Source of the DNA: Candidatus Altimarinota bacterium
Lineage (GTDB): Bacteria > Patescibacteriota > Gracilibacteria > BD1-5 > UBA2023
NCBI GenBank assembly: GCA_028713325.1
Contig: JAQTON010000001.1
Span: 199,454-263,453, forward strand
Direction: 5' to 3'
Length of the DNA: 64,000 nucleotides
Each line of letters begins with the position of its first letter. Within the stretch, counting starts at the first letter, position 1. A program made the translations under genes and the position numbers. Below, one piece after another: positions 41,845 through 52,850 of this stretch. The notes beneath the pieces are model-generated. The model was not told the DNA's origin and searched no databases. It was given only the letters and a program-made list of their open reading frames with translations.

Positions 41845-42444
41845 ATGATAGATATTCTCATACAATCCGACATTACTCTCTTGAATTATCTCCGCTCTTT
41901 TATCGATCCGACATCAGCACTTCAGGTGAAACTCATTCATGTTGGTTCGGATATTGAAATAGCACTCGTTATGCTCGTTCTTGTAGGTCTCTGGCTCTAT
42001 GGAGTGTATAAGAAAAATAATCAATTCAAGATAGATGCTCTTATGATACTCTATTCTATCGGATTCGCATTTCTCGTCTATATTTTCCTCAATCTCGGAC
42101 TTCCTCTTCGACCTCGTCCGGAAACGGTTTCTGCGATTCGTCCGCTCGTGGATCATCTCCCGGATAACTCTTTTCCTTCGGGGCATGCCATATTCTTCGG
42201 AGCGTCCGTGCTCGCGGCATTCTATTATACTCGGGCGTGGATTGCATGGATACTTCTCATAACCGGTATCTTTATGGTATTTTCCCGAATATTTGCGGGG
42301 ATTCATTATCCAGGAGATATTTTCATAGGGACTCTCATCGGAGTTATCGGGGCGGTTGCGGTATATGAAATTCGCGATAAAAAGTTTATGACCGATTATC
42401 TGCTCGTATATCCGGTGAAGATTGCAAGGTTTTTTCGGTTATAG
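41845..42444 (+). CDS. PAP2-family membrane phosphatase
   Basis: 199 aa with five to six membrane helices. The PAP2 signature is present: GLPLRPRP (first motif), FPSGHA (second, with catalytic His) and SRIFAGIHYPGDI (third, with nucleophile His). Such enzymes remove phosphate from lipid phosphates, for example undecaprenyl pyrophosphate recycling or phosphatidic acid. The substrate cannot be assigned. Start ATG 41845 is preferred over the longer frame overlapping yidD because it gives a normal N-terminus just before the first helix. Confidence 0.85.
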   Translation: MIDILIQSDITLLNYLRSFIDPTSALQVKLIHVGSDIEIALVMLVLVGLWLYGVYKKNNQFKIDALMILYSIGFAFLVYIFLNLGLPLRPRPETVSAIRPLVDHLPDNSFPSGHAIFFGASVLAAFYYTRAWIAWILLITGIFMVFSRIFAGIHYPGDIFIGTLIGVIGAVAVYEIRDKKFMTDYLLVYPVKIARFFRL

Positions 42445-42488
42445 AGTATAATGGTAGGTAATACTTATTAGATGTTGTTTTTTCGAAT

Positions 42489-42791
42489 ATGCAGGAATTA
42501 TTATTTGTATATGGAACACTGAAAAATCCTGAGATACAACAGGAAATAATAGGGAAGAATCCTATTATGGAACTGGATATACTGGAAAATCATACGATAG
42601 TGCAATATGCATTTTCTGATGGAATATATCCTATTGCAGTGGAAGCAATGGACAAAAATATCGAAGGATTCATTCTTTTTGTCTCCTTACTTGATTTTAT
42701 AGTATTGGATGAATATGAAGGAAGTGGCTATAAAAGAGTAAAAATCCTACTAAAAAGCAGGAGGGAGGCATGGATTTATATGAAAAATTAA
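42489..42791 (+). CDS. Gamma-glutamylcyclotransferase-like protein
   Basis: 100 aa, starting MQELLFVYGTLKNPEIQQEI. The FVYGTL motif at residues 6-11 and the DEYEGSGYKRVKI segment near the C-terminus mark the GGCT/AIG2-like fold (the Glu in DEYEG is the expected catalytic acid). These enzymes cyclise gamma-glutamyl or related amine groups; the exact substrate is unknown. The length is close to the shorter AIG2-like proteins. No TGA codon. Confidence 0.8.
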   Translation: MQELLFVYGTLKNPEIQQEIIGKNPIMELDILENHTIVQYAFSDGIYPIAVEAMDKNIEGFILFVSLLDFIVLDEYEGSGYKRVKILLKSRREAWIYMKN

Positions 42792-42819
42792 TTAATTTCT
42801 TTACTTGTAACTTTCTAAT

Positions 42820-43416
42820 ATGTTCCATCAAATCCTCCAGGTTCTCCTCGATTTTTTTGGAGGACTCTCGTATACGTCCGTATTCTTCCTTATGGCACTG
42901 GAATCGAGCATCTTCCCGGTTCCGTCTGAAGCGGTCATGATCCCGGCGGGATATCTCGCTCGGACGAATGGACTCGATTTTTGGTTTCTGCTTACTGCAG
43001 GAACGTTCGGGAGTATGTTTGGAGCGACAGTGAACTACTATGTTCTCGGTCAGTGGATCGGAAAACCGTTTCTGGAAAAGTATGGAAAATATTTTCTCAT
43101 CAACCATAGAAAGTATCTCCAGGCTGAGACGCTTTTTCTTCGGAATGCTCGACTCTATACCTTTCTCGGGAGGTTTATTCCGGTTGTTCGTCATCTCATC
43201 TCCATTCCTGCGGGAATCTTTCGGATGAATTTTCCGATATTTCTCCTATTGACGGGATTGGGAGCCGGTATCTGGTGTTTGATACTTATGCTTTCCGGGT
43301 ACTATTTCGGACAGGAAGTGGCGGATATATTTTCGAAATATACGAAAGAAACGAGCATCGTAGTAGTAATCGGACTTGTTATATGGGGAATATGGTTTCT
43401 CCGGAAGAAGAAATAA
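42820..43416 (+). CDS. DedA-family membrane protein
   Basis: 198 aa with four or five membrane helices. The SNARE-associated/DedA hallmarks are ESSIFPVPSE near residue 29 and GRFIPVVRHLISIPAGIFRM near residue 117. Members of the family are thought to move undecaprenyl phosphate or phospholipids between membrane leaflets. It is the last gene before a strong terminator, convergent with rpoC. No TGA codon. Confidence 0.88.
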   Translation: MFHQILQVLLDFFGGLSYTSVFFLMALESSIFPVPSEAVMIPAGYLARTNGLDFWFLLTAGTFGSMFGATVNYYVLGQWIGKPFLEKYGKYFLINHRKYLQAETLFLRNARLYTFLGRFIPVVRHLISIPAGIFRMNFPIFLLLTGLGAGIWCLILMLSGYYFGQEVADIFSKYTKETSIVVVIGLVIWGIWFLRKKK

Positions 43417-43420
43417 TTAA

Positions 43421-43457
43421 AAAATCCCATCCCGAATATTCGGGATGGGATTTTTTT
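43421..43457. terminator. Bidirectional terminator between dedA-like gene and rpoC
   Basis: Stem AAAATCCCATCCCGAA / TTCGGGATGGGATTTT with a very short loop and T-rich tails on both strands. The same stem type recurs at 56187-56227. Confidence 0.88.
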
Positions 43458-43477
43458 GTGAGTCTTATATTCTTTTA

Positions 43478-46400
43478 CTATTCTGCAGGTACATACCCTT
43501 CCTCTGTATTTTTTCGTTCATAGGTATGGCGACTTGAGAATTCATCCTCTGTTTCGGTTCCGAAGTATTCTCCGACATCTCGATTGTTCTCAAAGTAGGA
43601 AAGTGTTGGGATCAAACGTCCGATAATAACGTTTTCTTTGAGACCTTCCAGTTTGTCAATCTTTCGAGTGGTGGAGGCATCCACGAGAACACGAACAGTT
43701 TCTTGAAACGACGCTGCCGAGAGCCAAGAGTCCGTGAAGAGGGATATCTTCGTAAGACCCAAGAGGAGTCGTGTTCCGATGGCCTGTTTTTGAGCACTTT
43801 CGGACATAACGCCATTTTCTTTCTTGAATTTGATGATATCGACGATATCTCCAGGGAAGAAAGATGAATCTCCGGCATTGGTAATCTTTACTTTTGAGAA
43901 CATCTGTCGGATGATGAGCTCGATATGCTTGGAATTAACCGTTTGTCCTTGAGAAGAATAGATTCCCTTGATTTCTCCGACGATATAGAGTTGGGTTTTG
44001 AGAACTCCGGCAATTTCCATCAAGTGGTGGATATTGATATGTCCTTCGGTGAGCTTGTCTCCAATCTGCACGATATTTCCTTCTTGTACGAGGAGATTTC
44101 GACCGGACTCCACGGTATATTCGCGAGTTTGCGGTTCTTCGTCTCGAATGGAAATAACGCTATTTTCAATCTTTATTACTACTCCTCCTTGCTCAGCATT
44201 GAGTTTTACCTTCGATTCCTTGGATTTAGCGAGAATTTGTTTCGGAGTAATCTTGTCTCCTTTCTTTACCTGTACGACATAACTGTCATCCGGAAGGTAA
44301 TAATCTTTGGTCACGAGTTCGTGAGCTTGGATAGTCACCACCACATTCTTTCCTTCATGGTGAATGAGAGCAACCTCTCCATCGAGTTCAGAGATAGCGG
44401 ATTCATACTTTGGATTACGTGCCTCGAAGAGTTCTTCAACACGGGTAAGACCCGTGGTGATGTCTCCTCCGGCGGTTGCAACTCCTCCCGAGTGGAACGT
44501 ACGCATGGTAAGCTGTGTTCCCGGCTCTCCGATGGATTGAGCGGCGATAATACCGATAGGTGTACCAAATTCTGCAATAGTATTGTGTGCGAGGTCGAGT
44601 CCATAACATTTTTGACATACCCCTTCTTCCGTTTCACACGTGAGAATAGATCGAACGCAAACAGATTCCACTCATGATTCCATAAGCGTCTTGATGAATT
44701 CTTTATCTATAACGGTTCCGGCAGGAGCGAGAACTGTTTTTCCGAGCATAACGTCTTTTGCAAGAAATTTCGCATAGATGCGTTCTTCGAAGGATTCACC
44801 GAAGATAGATTTGGAAGTTGCCTTCACAATCTCTTCATAATGGTGAGTTCCACAGTCGGCACTACGAACGAGGATATTCTGAGCTGCATCAACGAGACGT
44901 CGTGTGAGGTACCCGGATTGAGCGGTTTTAAGTGCCGTATCTGCCTTACCTTTACGTCCTCCGTGAGTCGCGATAAAGTATTCGAGTGTCGAGAATCCTT
45001 CTTTTAGATTGGACTTGATTGGAAGTTCGATAGTCTTACCGGATGGAGATGCAACGAGTCCTTTCATACCACAGAGCTGAGTAAGATTTCCCCAGTTACC
45101 TCGGGCTCCAGAATCGATCATATTGTAGATAGGATTCTCCGCCTTGAAGAATGGTTTCATGACTTTCTCTATTTCTCCCTTCACTTTACTCCAAACTTTC
45201 ACGGATTGTTCGTATCGTTCTTTTTCTGTCAAAAATCCATTCCAGAATCGTTTTTGAATTTCCTTAATCTTTTCTTCTCCGTCCTTGATGAACGTATGTT
45301 TCGTATCGGGGATGATCATATCATCCTTGGAAATCGTGAGCCCGGAGATAGTGGCGTATTTAAATCCGATATTTTTAATCTCATTGGAGAAGAATGCCGT
45401 TTCTTCACTTCCGAAAATCAGGAAGCTTCTCGCGAGAAGTTTCTTCAAAACTCCTTTTGCAAGCGTATCGTTGACATACCCAAGTTCTTTCGGAATAATC
45501 TCATTGAAGAGGAATCGCCCGTAGGTAGTGGTGATAATTTCCCCATCTATACGCATCTTGATAGGCGTATGGAGAGTGATAGCCTTGTTGTCGTACGCAT
45601 GAGTCGCATCTTCTCCGGAGTTGAAGGCGAGAGTCGCTTCTCCCGGGGAGAGTCGAGTGAGGTAATAACATCCGAGAATCATATCCTTCTCCGGCATAAC
45701 GATTGGTTCGCCATTGGACGGATTCAACATATTCTTTGACGTAATCATGAGTTCGCGAGCTTCTCGTTGTGCTTCTTCGGTGAGAGGAAGATGCACCGCC
45801 ATTTGATCTCCGTCGAAATCCGCATTGAAGGCGGTACAACAGAGAGGATGGAGTTGAATAGCCTTTCCTTCGATAAGAACCGGCTTGAAAGCTTGAATAC
45901 CGAGTCGGTGAAGAGTCGGAGCACGATTGAGAAGTACGTGCTTTCCTTCGATGACATTATCGAGAGCATCCCAAACCTCTTTCCCTTTCTCTTCGATGAT
46001 TTTTTCTGCGTGTTTTACATTGTACGCCATCTCTTGTGCGATAAGTTTCCCGATAACGAATGGTCTAAAGAGAATGAGAGCAAGAGTTTTCGGAAGTCCA
46101 CACTCGTTCATCTTGAGTTTTGGTCCCACGACGATTACGGAACGTCCGGAATAATCTACCCGTTTTCCGAGAAGATTCTGACGGAATCGACCCTGCTTTC
46201 CTTTGAGTACATCCGCGAGAGACTTCAGTTTCTTCTTGGTTGCACTCGTATACCCGGGACGATTCGAACGAACATCCCCACTTATAAGCATATCAACTGC
46301 CTCCTGAAGCATACGTTTCTCATTCTTGAGGATAACCTCTGGAGCTCCGAGTTCCACAAGCTTACGAAGACGATTGTTTCGGTTGATGACTCGACGATAG

Positions 46401-47488
46401 AGATCATTCAAATCACTGGAAGCGTATCGTCCTCCATCGAGCTGAATCATCGGACGAAGATCCGGTGGAAGGATTTGAAGAGCATCGAGGATAAAATGTT
46501 CCGGTTTCTGATTCGATTTGAAAAGACTCGAAGCGAGCTTGAGTTTCTGGAGAATCTTTTTTTGTTTTGATTTCGGAGCGGATTTGAGTTCTTTTTGATA
46601 ATCAGAGATAAATTTCTTGATATCGATTCTCTGGAGGAGCGTCTTGATGTGTTCTGCACCCGTTCCACCCTTAAACACATGAGGGAATTTGTCATACATG
46701 ATACGATAATCGAATTCTCCGATAACCGTCGATTCTTTGAGACTCTTCAAGAGATCTTTCATTCGATTGTATTCGTCATCGAGATGATCGAGCTGTTTCG
46801 TCAATGCCGCTTCTGTTTCGTTGAAAAACTTTCTCGAAATTTCCTTCGCTTCGAGCTGAAGTTTTGCGGTATTGATATCCTGATTGATGTGCTTTTGAAG
46901 TTCCACTTTGGAAGTTTTGTACGCAACATCGAGTTCTTTAAGACTCTCTTCTTTCTTATCCTCAAATACATCGGTAATGATATAGGAAGCGAAGTATACA
47001 ACTTGTTCGAGCTTCTTTACGGAGATATCCAAAAGGAGACCGATACGGGAAGGTACGGATTTGAGATACCAGATATGAGCGACTGGGGCAGCAAGCTCGA
47101 TATGTCCGGTACGCTGACGGCGAACCTGACTCGTAGTCACTTCCACTCCACAACGTTCACAAACGATACCCTTGTATCGGATTCGTTTGTATTTTCCACA
47201 GGCACATTCGAAGTTTTTTCGAGGTCCGAATATTTGCTCGCAGAAAAGTCCCGCACGTTCCGGACGCTGAGTACGGTAGTTGATAGTTTCTGAAATGAGA
47301 ACTTCTCCATAGGAAAGAGATCGAATCTGTTCCTTGGATGCAAGACCGATACTGATCCCGGCGAGATTATCGAGGGTTTTTCCCTGAGTAATATCTCGTC
47401 GTCCCGCATATTTCTCAATCTGAGAGTAATCAGTAATTTTGTCATTTAAGAAGTTCTCGAAATTTTTATCTTTGAAATCTGGAATCAT
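43478..47488 (-). CDS. rpoC: RNA polymerase subunit beta'
   Basis: 1336 aa. The N-terminal zinc site is [19 protein letters not shown] (near residue 95), the catalytic triple-Asp loop NADFDGDQM is near residues 555-563, and a second zinc site has [11 protein letters not shown]. The trigger-loop region reads [16 protein letters not shown]. One TGA (44672-44674) is read as Gly in MES-G-VESVC; there the standard code would cut off about 400 residues. It forms, with RpoB, the catalytic centre. It follows rpoB after 47 bp. Confidence 0.96.
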
Positions 47489-47535
47489 AAGGAAGGTAAT
47501 TTAGTAATTAAGAATGAACAATGAAGAACGAAGAA

Positions 47536-50500
47536 CTATTCCGTTTCTTCCTCAATTTTTACTGGAGCATCGCCTTCTACTTTTTCTTCAATCGATGGAA
47601 TATCGAGTTCTATATCGTACTGTCCTTCGAGTTTCTCGAGTTCAGAGTAACGTTCCGTCATAATTGCTTCTTGTTCTTCCAACTCTCCTTTTTCCAAAAG
47701 TTCGATATTGAGATTCAATGCCTGAAGTTCACGCAAAAGTACATTAAACGACTCTGGAATATTTGGTCGGCGGATTCGTTTTCCTTTGACAATCGCTTCA
47801 TAGGATTGTGCACGTCCGTTGATATCATCGGATTTGATGGTGAGCATCTCTTGAAGAATATTGGCAGCACCGTACCCTTCGAGAGCCCATACTTCCATCT
47901 CCCCGAGACGCTGTCCTCCGTTCTGTGCTTTACCTCCGAGCGGTTGTTGGGTTACCATAGAGTATGGTCCGACGCTTCGGGCATGGATCTTGTCTTCGAC
48001 GAGATGATGAAGTTTCAACATATATTTCACTCCGACCATGGTTTTTTCTTTGAACGGTTCTCCGGTTTTTCCGTCGAAGAGTTGTACTTTTCCATCTCGG
48101 GGAATTCCCGCTACTTCCATGAGATCTCCGATTTTATCAACCGATATACCATTGAGAATAGGAGTAGCAATAGTGATTCCAAGTTTCTGAGCTGCAGCTC
48201 CAAGGTGAGTTTCCAATATCTGTCCGATATTCATACGGGAGATAACTCCGAGTGGATTCAAGATGATATCCACAGGTGTTCCATCCTCCATAAACGGCAT
48301 ATCTTCGGGAGGTACGACTCGAGAAACGATACCCTTGTTTCCATGACGACCCGCCATTTTATCTCCGACCTCCATTTTACGAGTCTGAGCTACGTATACC
48401 TTGATCTGTTCAAATACTCCGGTTGGGAGATTGTCTCCGTTTTCACGACGAAGGACGTGGGTTCCGATAACTTTTCCTCCGGATCCGGCTGGAATCACGA
48501 GAGAAGAGTCTTTTACATCTTTGGATTTGTCTCCGAAAATCGCTCGAAGGAGTCGTTCTTCGGGAGAGAGTTCGATTTCTCCCTTGGGAGTCACCTTTCC
48601 GACGAGGATATCGCCACCCATAACATAGGCACCGATTCGGACGATACCGCCTTCATCGAGATCCTTGAGTTTATTGGTCGCAACATTGGGGATATCATTG
48701 GTAGTCTGTTCAGGCCCGAGTTTCGTTTCACGAACATCGAGTACATATTCATTGATATGAACCGAAGTAAAATAATCATTCTGCATTACGCGAGCATTGA
48801 TGATGATCGCATCCTCGAAGTTGTATCCTTCCCATGGCATATATGCAACGGTCAAGTTCTTACCGATCGCGAGTTCTCCGTTTTGGATGGATTGTCCATC
48901 GGCAAGAATCATTCCCTTGGTAATCTTCTGTCCTCCGGATACTCGTGCTTTTTGATGAATGAGCATATCGTGATTGGATCTTTCGAAAGTTCGAAGTTCG
49001 TAGAGGGCTTTTTTCCCACTCTTGTAAAGTACGGAAATATGTTTCGCATCCACTCCGATAATCTCTCCGTCTTCTTCGGCTTGCACCACATATCCGGATT
49101 TTTCACCGATGAGTCGTTCCATTCCGGTTCCGACAATAGGAGCTTCCGCTCGTACGAGCGGAACCGCCTGTCGCATCATGTTCGTTCCCATTTCGGCACG
49201 AGTCGCATCGTCATGTTCCAAAAATGGAATGAGTGCAGTCGATTCACTCATGATCTGTTTCGGAGAAACGTCAATATGAGTAATTTCACGAACGTACTCG
49301 GTCGTTGCCTCAGAATTCTTACGAGCAGGGATGCGGGTTTCTGTAAAGTTTCCGTATTCATCCGTTTTAGAATTTGCCTCCGCAATAATAAGTTTCCGTT
49401 CCTGGTACGCATCCACATATTCGTAATCCGTCGTCAAGAATCCTCGAATTTCGATGGTTTCTCCGGTAAATTGTTCCTTGAGTTTCTTCGCATCCGCTTC
49501 AGTGATATACGTTTTTTCTGCGATGAGTACTTTTCCTTTTGCATCGGTAAGGTCATCCAGAGTGATTCGATTTATTGCAGATTTTCCATCGTTTGCAACG
49601 GTGTGTTGAATCTTTCGAAACGGAGTGGTGATAAAACCGTGTTTATCCACTCGAGCATAACTCGAGAAGTGGAGTACGAGACCGATATTCGGTCCTTCCG
49701 GTGTTGCGATAGGACATATTCGTCCGTACTGAGTCGGATGTACGTCACGTACCTCAAACGAAGCTCGTTCTCGGGTCAATCCTCCGACTCCGAGAGCCGT
49801 AACACGACGCTTATGAGCGAGCTCGGAAATAGGATTGGATTGATCCATGAACTGAGAGAGTTGGGAAGTTCCGAAGAATTCCTTCATAACAGCCGTCAAA
49901 GGACGGGAATTGATGAAAGTTCCAGCCGTTGCATCAGCAAGCTCGACAATCGTCATACGATCTTTCGCAATCTTCTCCATTCGGGCAAGACCCACTTTTA
50001 CTTTATCGTACACAAGTTCTCCGACCGAGCGAACTCGACGGTTTTCGAGATGATCGATATCGTCCCATTCAAATCCGGGAAGTTCCTCGTTGAGAGAGAG
50101 GAGATATCGGAGACCCGCTACGAGATCTTCTTTGGAAAGGAATTTTCCGTTCTCATCCTCGTACTGTGTTGCGATACCGAGTTTTCGTCCGATTTTGAGC
50201 CGAGCAACCGCTCCGAGATCGAATTTCTTCGTATCAAAGAAAGTCGTTTTAAAGAGCTCTTCTACTCGTTCATCGGTTCCGAGATCTCCCGGACGAAGGA
50301 GTTTGTAGATGGCATAGAGAGCTTCCATACGAGTTTTCGTCTTATCCTTCTCAAGAGTGGGACCGATGTGTTTGGAGATAAAATCCTTATTATCTGCAAA
50401 TGCTGCGATAATCTCCGCGTCGGATTCGAGTCCGAAAGCACGAAGGATGACAGAAATGGCGATTTTACGTTTCTTGTCGATTTTTACATTGATAGCTCCC

Positions 50501-51069
50501 TTTTTTTCCATCTCGATTTCGAACCAACTTCCTTTCTGAGGAATTACTTTCATAGCGAAAGTCCCCGGAACCTTGGAATCGGGAGTGAAGAATATACCCG
50601 TTGATCGGATAATCTGGTTGATGATTACACGCTCGATACCGTTGACGATAAACGTTCCTTGTTCTGTCATCATAGGAACCCCTCCCATATAAACGTCCTG
50701 TTCTTTGATTTCTCCCGATTCTTTGTTGAGCATCTCAAGACGAGCCTTCATAGGTGCTTCGTAGTTGAGGTTCTTTCTCTTGCAATCAGACACACTGAAT
50801 TTTGGTTCTTCGATAGTGAGACCCTTATAGTAGATATCAATTTTCTCTCCCGAGAAATCTTGAATAGGGAAGACCTCTTCAAAAGCCTTGTTGAGTTTGA
50901 CATTTAAAAAGTCATGATAACTATCGAGCTGAACTTCGATGAGTTCCGGGAGTTCGAGAATAGACCGATCATCCGTAAAAAAATACCGTCCACTTGTTTC
51001 ATAGAGTGCTCCGAGATTTTCCGGAGTAACCTTAGTAGTGGAGGTGATAGACCCTTGTTTTTTTGCCAT
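47536..51069 (-). CDS. rpoB: RNA polymerase subunit beta
   Basis: 1177 aa without any TGA codon. It shows the family order: FSDDRSILELPELIEVQL at the start, the rifampicin region (GTSQLSQFMDQSNPISELAH, near residues 400-420; note FGTSQLSQFMDQ), KMAGRHGNKGIVS and the C-terminal GKAQNGGQRLGEMEVWALEG. Rifampicin-contact residues look like the normal sensitive type at the visible positions. The gene has its own promoter and a leader of about 265 nt containing a dispersed hairpin element. Confidence 0.97.
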   Translation of the reverse strand: MAKKQGSITSTTKVTPENLGALYETSGRYFFTDDRSILELPELIEVQLDSYHDFLNVKLNKAFEEVFPIQDFSGEKIDIYYKGLTIEEPKFSVSDCKRKNLNYEAPMKARLEMLNKESGEIKEQDVYMGGVPMMTEQGTFIVNGIERVIINQIIRSTGIFFTPDSKVPGTFAMKVIPQKGSWFEIEMEKKGAINVKIDKKRKIAISVILRAFGLESDAEIIAAFADNKDFISKHIGPTLEKDKTKTRMEALYAIYKLLRPGDLGTDERVEELFKTTFFDTKKFDLGAVARLKIGRKLGIATQYEDENGKFLSKEDLVAGLRYLLSLNEELPGFEWDDIDHLENRRVRSVGELVYDKVKVGLARMEKIAKDRMTIVELADATAGTFINSRPLTAVMKEFFGTSQLSQFMDQSNPISELAHKRRVTALGVGGLTRERASFEVRDVHPTQYGRICPIATPEGPNIGLVLHFSSYARVDKHGFITTPFRKIQHTVANDGKSAINRITLDDLTDAKGKVLIAEKTYITEADAKKLKEQFTGETIEIRGFLTTDYEYVDAYQERKLIIAEANSKTDEYGNFTETRIPARKNSEATTEYVREITHIDVSPKQIMSESTALIPFLEHDDATRAEMGTNMMRQAVPLVRAEAPIVGTGMERLIGEKSGYVVQAEEDGEIIGVDAKHISVLYKSGKKALYELRTFERSNHDMLIHQKARVSGGQKITKGMILADGQSIQNGELAIGKNLTVAYMPWEGYNFEDAIIINARVMQNDYFTSVHINEYVLDVRETKLGPEQTTNDIPNVATNKLKDLDEGGIVRIGAYVMGGDILVGKVTPKGEIELSPEERLLRAIFGDKSKDVKDSSLVIPAGSGGKVIGTHVLRRENGDNLPTGVFEQIKVYVAQTRKMEVGDKMAGRHGNKGIVSRVVPPEDMPFMEDGTPVDIILNPLGVISRMNIGQILETHLGAAAQKLGITIATPILNGISVDKIGDLMEVAGIPRDGKVQLFDGKTGEPFKEKTMVGVKYMLKLHHLVEDKIHARSVGPYSMVTQQPLGGKAQNGGQRLGEMEVWALEGYGAANILQEMLTIKSDDINGRAQSYEAIVKGKRIRRPNIPESFNVLLRELQALNLNIELLEKGELEEQEAIMTERYSELEKLEGQYDIELDIPSIEEKVEGDAPVKIEEETE

Positions 51070-51157
51070 AAATAGAGAGTTTTTATAGAGAATTAAAAGA
51101 AAGGATTTTTATGAAAAGTAGTGGGAGGACACAAGGATGGTACTACTGAGAATTGAG

Positions 51158-51272
51158 GCTTATCAAAAGCGAAGAAATTTTTGGGAAAATTGCGTACCGG
51201 AGTGAATCGTACGACTGTACAGAGAACGAGGAAACGTAAAATTTTCACGAAAAGATCCAGTTTTTCATAAGT
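51158..51272 (-). repeat. Dispersed hairpin element, copy 3, in the rpoB leader
   Basis: On the minus strand the core reads TCCTCGTTCTCTGTACAG-TCGTACGATTCACTCCGG (51197-51232). Outer arms CTTATGAAAAAC and GCTTTTGATAAG pair. It lies 90 nt before rpoB, within the predicted transcript. Confidence 0.7.
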
Positions 51273-51339
51273 CCTTTATACGCAAAAAATTGCCCCCATC
51301 GGCAGAAGAACACAGTCGAGACGGGTGCATACGCGGGGT

Positions 51340-51367
51340 ATTATAGGGGGAATGGAGAAAAATGCAA
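51340..51367 (-). promoter_or_regulatory. Promoter of rpoBC
   Basis: Minus strand TTGCAT, 16-bp spacer, TATAAT. The leader contains a small hairpin TGCC-GATGGG-GGCA followed by AATTTTTT (near 51285), then hairpin element copy 3. The remaining leader sequence holds no gene. Confidence 0.6.
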
Positions 51368-51386
51368 AAGAAAGTTTGTTTTAATT

Positions 51387-52337
51387 TTAATTCACGTTTT
51401 TCTGAACCCAGATACTTCCATTGTAGAACCAAATCGTTCCATCATCTCTAAAATCCCACTGTTTTTGACTCGGAGTCACTATTTTGAATAAATCATTTTC
51501 CATTCGTATGTTACCGATAAGACTGGTGGTAACCGTAGAATGAATACCAATCAGTCCATTAACATCAAGTTTTTGGGTCGGACTCGTCGTACCGATTCCG
51601 ACATTACCACTCTCATCAATCAACAAGCCCGTGTTGAATGATTGATTGGTTGCAGATGTGTCGTGGGTTTGTAGTTGCAAACGCGATCCATAGCTAGATG
51701 GCGAATTGGAATAAGAAACGATTCTTGAGCCATATTGACCAGTTGTTGAAGGTCCAATCTTAATTGCAATACCATCTGTCCAGGCAACGGCAGCTCCACC
51801 AATAACATTCATTGCATACTGTACTCCTGAAGTAGCAGGGCCATTTATTTGAAGTGGGGCTTGCGGACTTGCTGTTCCAATACCCACATTTCCACCAGTT
51901 GGTTGGAGAATTAGATTCGGATATGCGGCTAAAGGTGAGCCTGTTTGTAAAATCATTGCCTGTGTTCCACCTTCCACACCACTGGCTTTAAAATCCAATC
52001 GTGGAGTCCTTCCGGCGGAAGTAGTCTGAAAAGTTCCTATGGTACGGGAGTCTCCGGCTGTCGTTTCATCTACAGTGAGTTTCACTCCCGGACTCGTCGT
52101 CCCGATTCCCACATTCCCTCCAGAAGAGGATATATTCGCAGTTCTCGTATCCAGTTCGAATACCCCATCTATAATGTGATTCCAACTACTCGCAGTAAGT
52201 CCCGAACCACTCCCTACTTTATCGGCATTCGATAATCCGCTCGATAACAGAGCATATCCCACAGACAACACCATAAGAGTACCGAAGAATACGAGAGCGG
52301 AATACACCGATTTCTTCCAAAAAGAAAGATTTTTCAT
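51387..52337 (-). CDS. Exported protein with GNVGIGTTSP repeats
   Basis: 316 aa. One N-terminal membrane helix (SALVFFGTLMVLSVGYALLS, residues 13-32) serves as a signal anchor. The motif GNVGIGT(T/A)SP occurs three times (near residues 74, 149 and 249), each followed by xKLxV-type strands; this is the pattern of trimeric tail-fibre-like or surface-stalk repeats. Before the end there is DGTIWFYNGSIWVQ. I infer a trimeric surface fibre or adhesin. No TGA codon. It is upstream of the rpoB promoter on the same strand and probably has its own transcript. Confidence 0.65.
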   Translation of the reverse strand: MKNLSFWKKSVYSALVFFGTLMVLSVGYALLSSGLSNADKVGSGSGLTASSWNHIIDGVFELDTRTANISSSGGNVGIGTTSPGVKLTVDETTAGDSRTIGTFQTTSAGRTPRLDFKASGVEGGTQAMILQTGSPLAAYPNLILQPTGGNVGIGTASPQAPLQINGPATSGVQYAMNVIGGAAVAWTDGIAIKIGPSTTGQYGSRIVSYSNSPSSYGSRLQLQTHDTSATNQSFNTGLLIDESGNVGIGTTSPTQKLDVNGLIGIHSTVTTSLIGNIRMENDLFKIVTPSQKQWDFRDDGTIWFYNGSIWVQKNVN

Positions 52338-52413
52338 AAAAAAGAGAAAATAAGAAACTAAACTCCCATCATTATCGCACTTTTTTTTTGCAAATCAAGT
52401 TTCATTTCTTTAA

Positions 52414-52848
52414 ATGAAGAATCTTTTTGCCTTCCCTTCAAAAATCCCTATACTTCTCTTCATTATCTTTTTAACTCTCGTACGTATGTTTTTCTCCGAA
52501 GAATATCTCTCTGAAACCGAAAAGATTGACCGTATTTACAAGATGCTTCGTGCCGAGCGACGAGGACGAATCTTCAAACTTATTATCAAACTTGCCCTCT
52601 TGGGGCTCGTTGTCTACGGGTACTACTATCTGAGTCTCCCGGAGCATGCGGATGTTCGCAAGAATATCACCGATACTCTGCAGGCGAAAGCGACCGAGTT
52701 TATTCTCCCGATGGTCGGAGGGATGGTGCAAGATTTGACGCAGAGTATGTGAATTCCGAGTCAAGCCCCCGCTTCCGGTAAAGTTAAACTCCCCGCAAAT
52801 ATCACTCCCGAGATGATCAAAGCGGTACAGGATGCGATGAAGAAATAA
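52414..52848 (+). CDS. Hypothetical protein with two membrane helices
   Basis: 144 aa with one TGA-Gly (SMGIPSQAP). An N-terminal hydrophobic stretch (IPILLFIIFLTLVRMFF) and a second helix (IFKLIIKLALLGLVVYGYYYL) bracket a charged cytoplasmic loop. The C-terminal region has KLPANITPEMIKAVQDAMKK, an amphipathic helix. No family recognised. It is divergent from the GNVGIGT-repeat protein and ends two bases before a dispersed hairpin element. Confidence 0.6.
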
Positions 52849-52850
52849 AA

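Noticed and set aside
47521-50604. A 1027-codon open frame on the plus strand
   Set aside because: It is antisense to rpoB, which is complete and has all motifs; the long shadow frame is due to the codon bias of rpoB.
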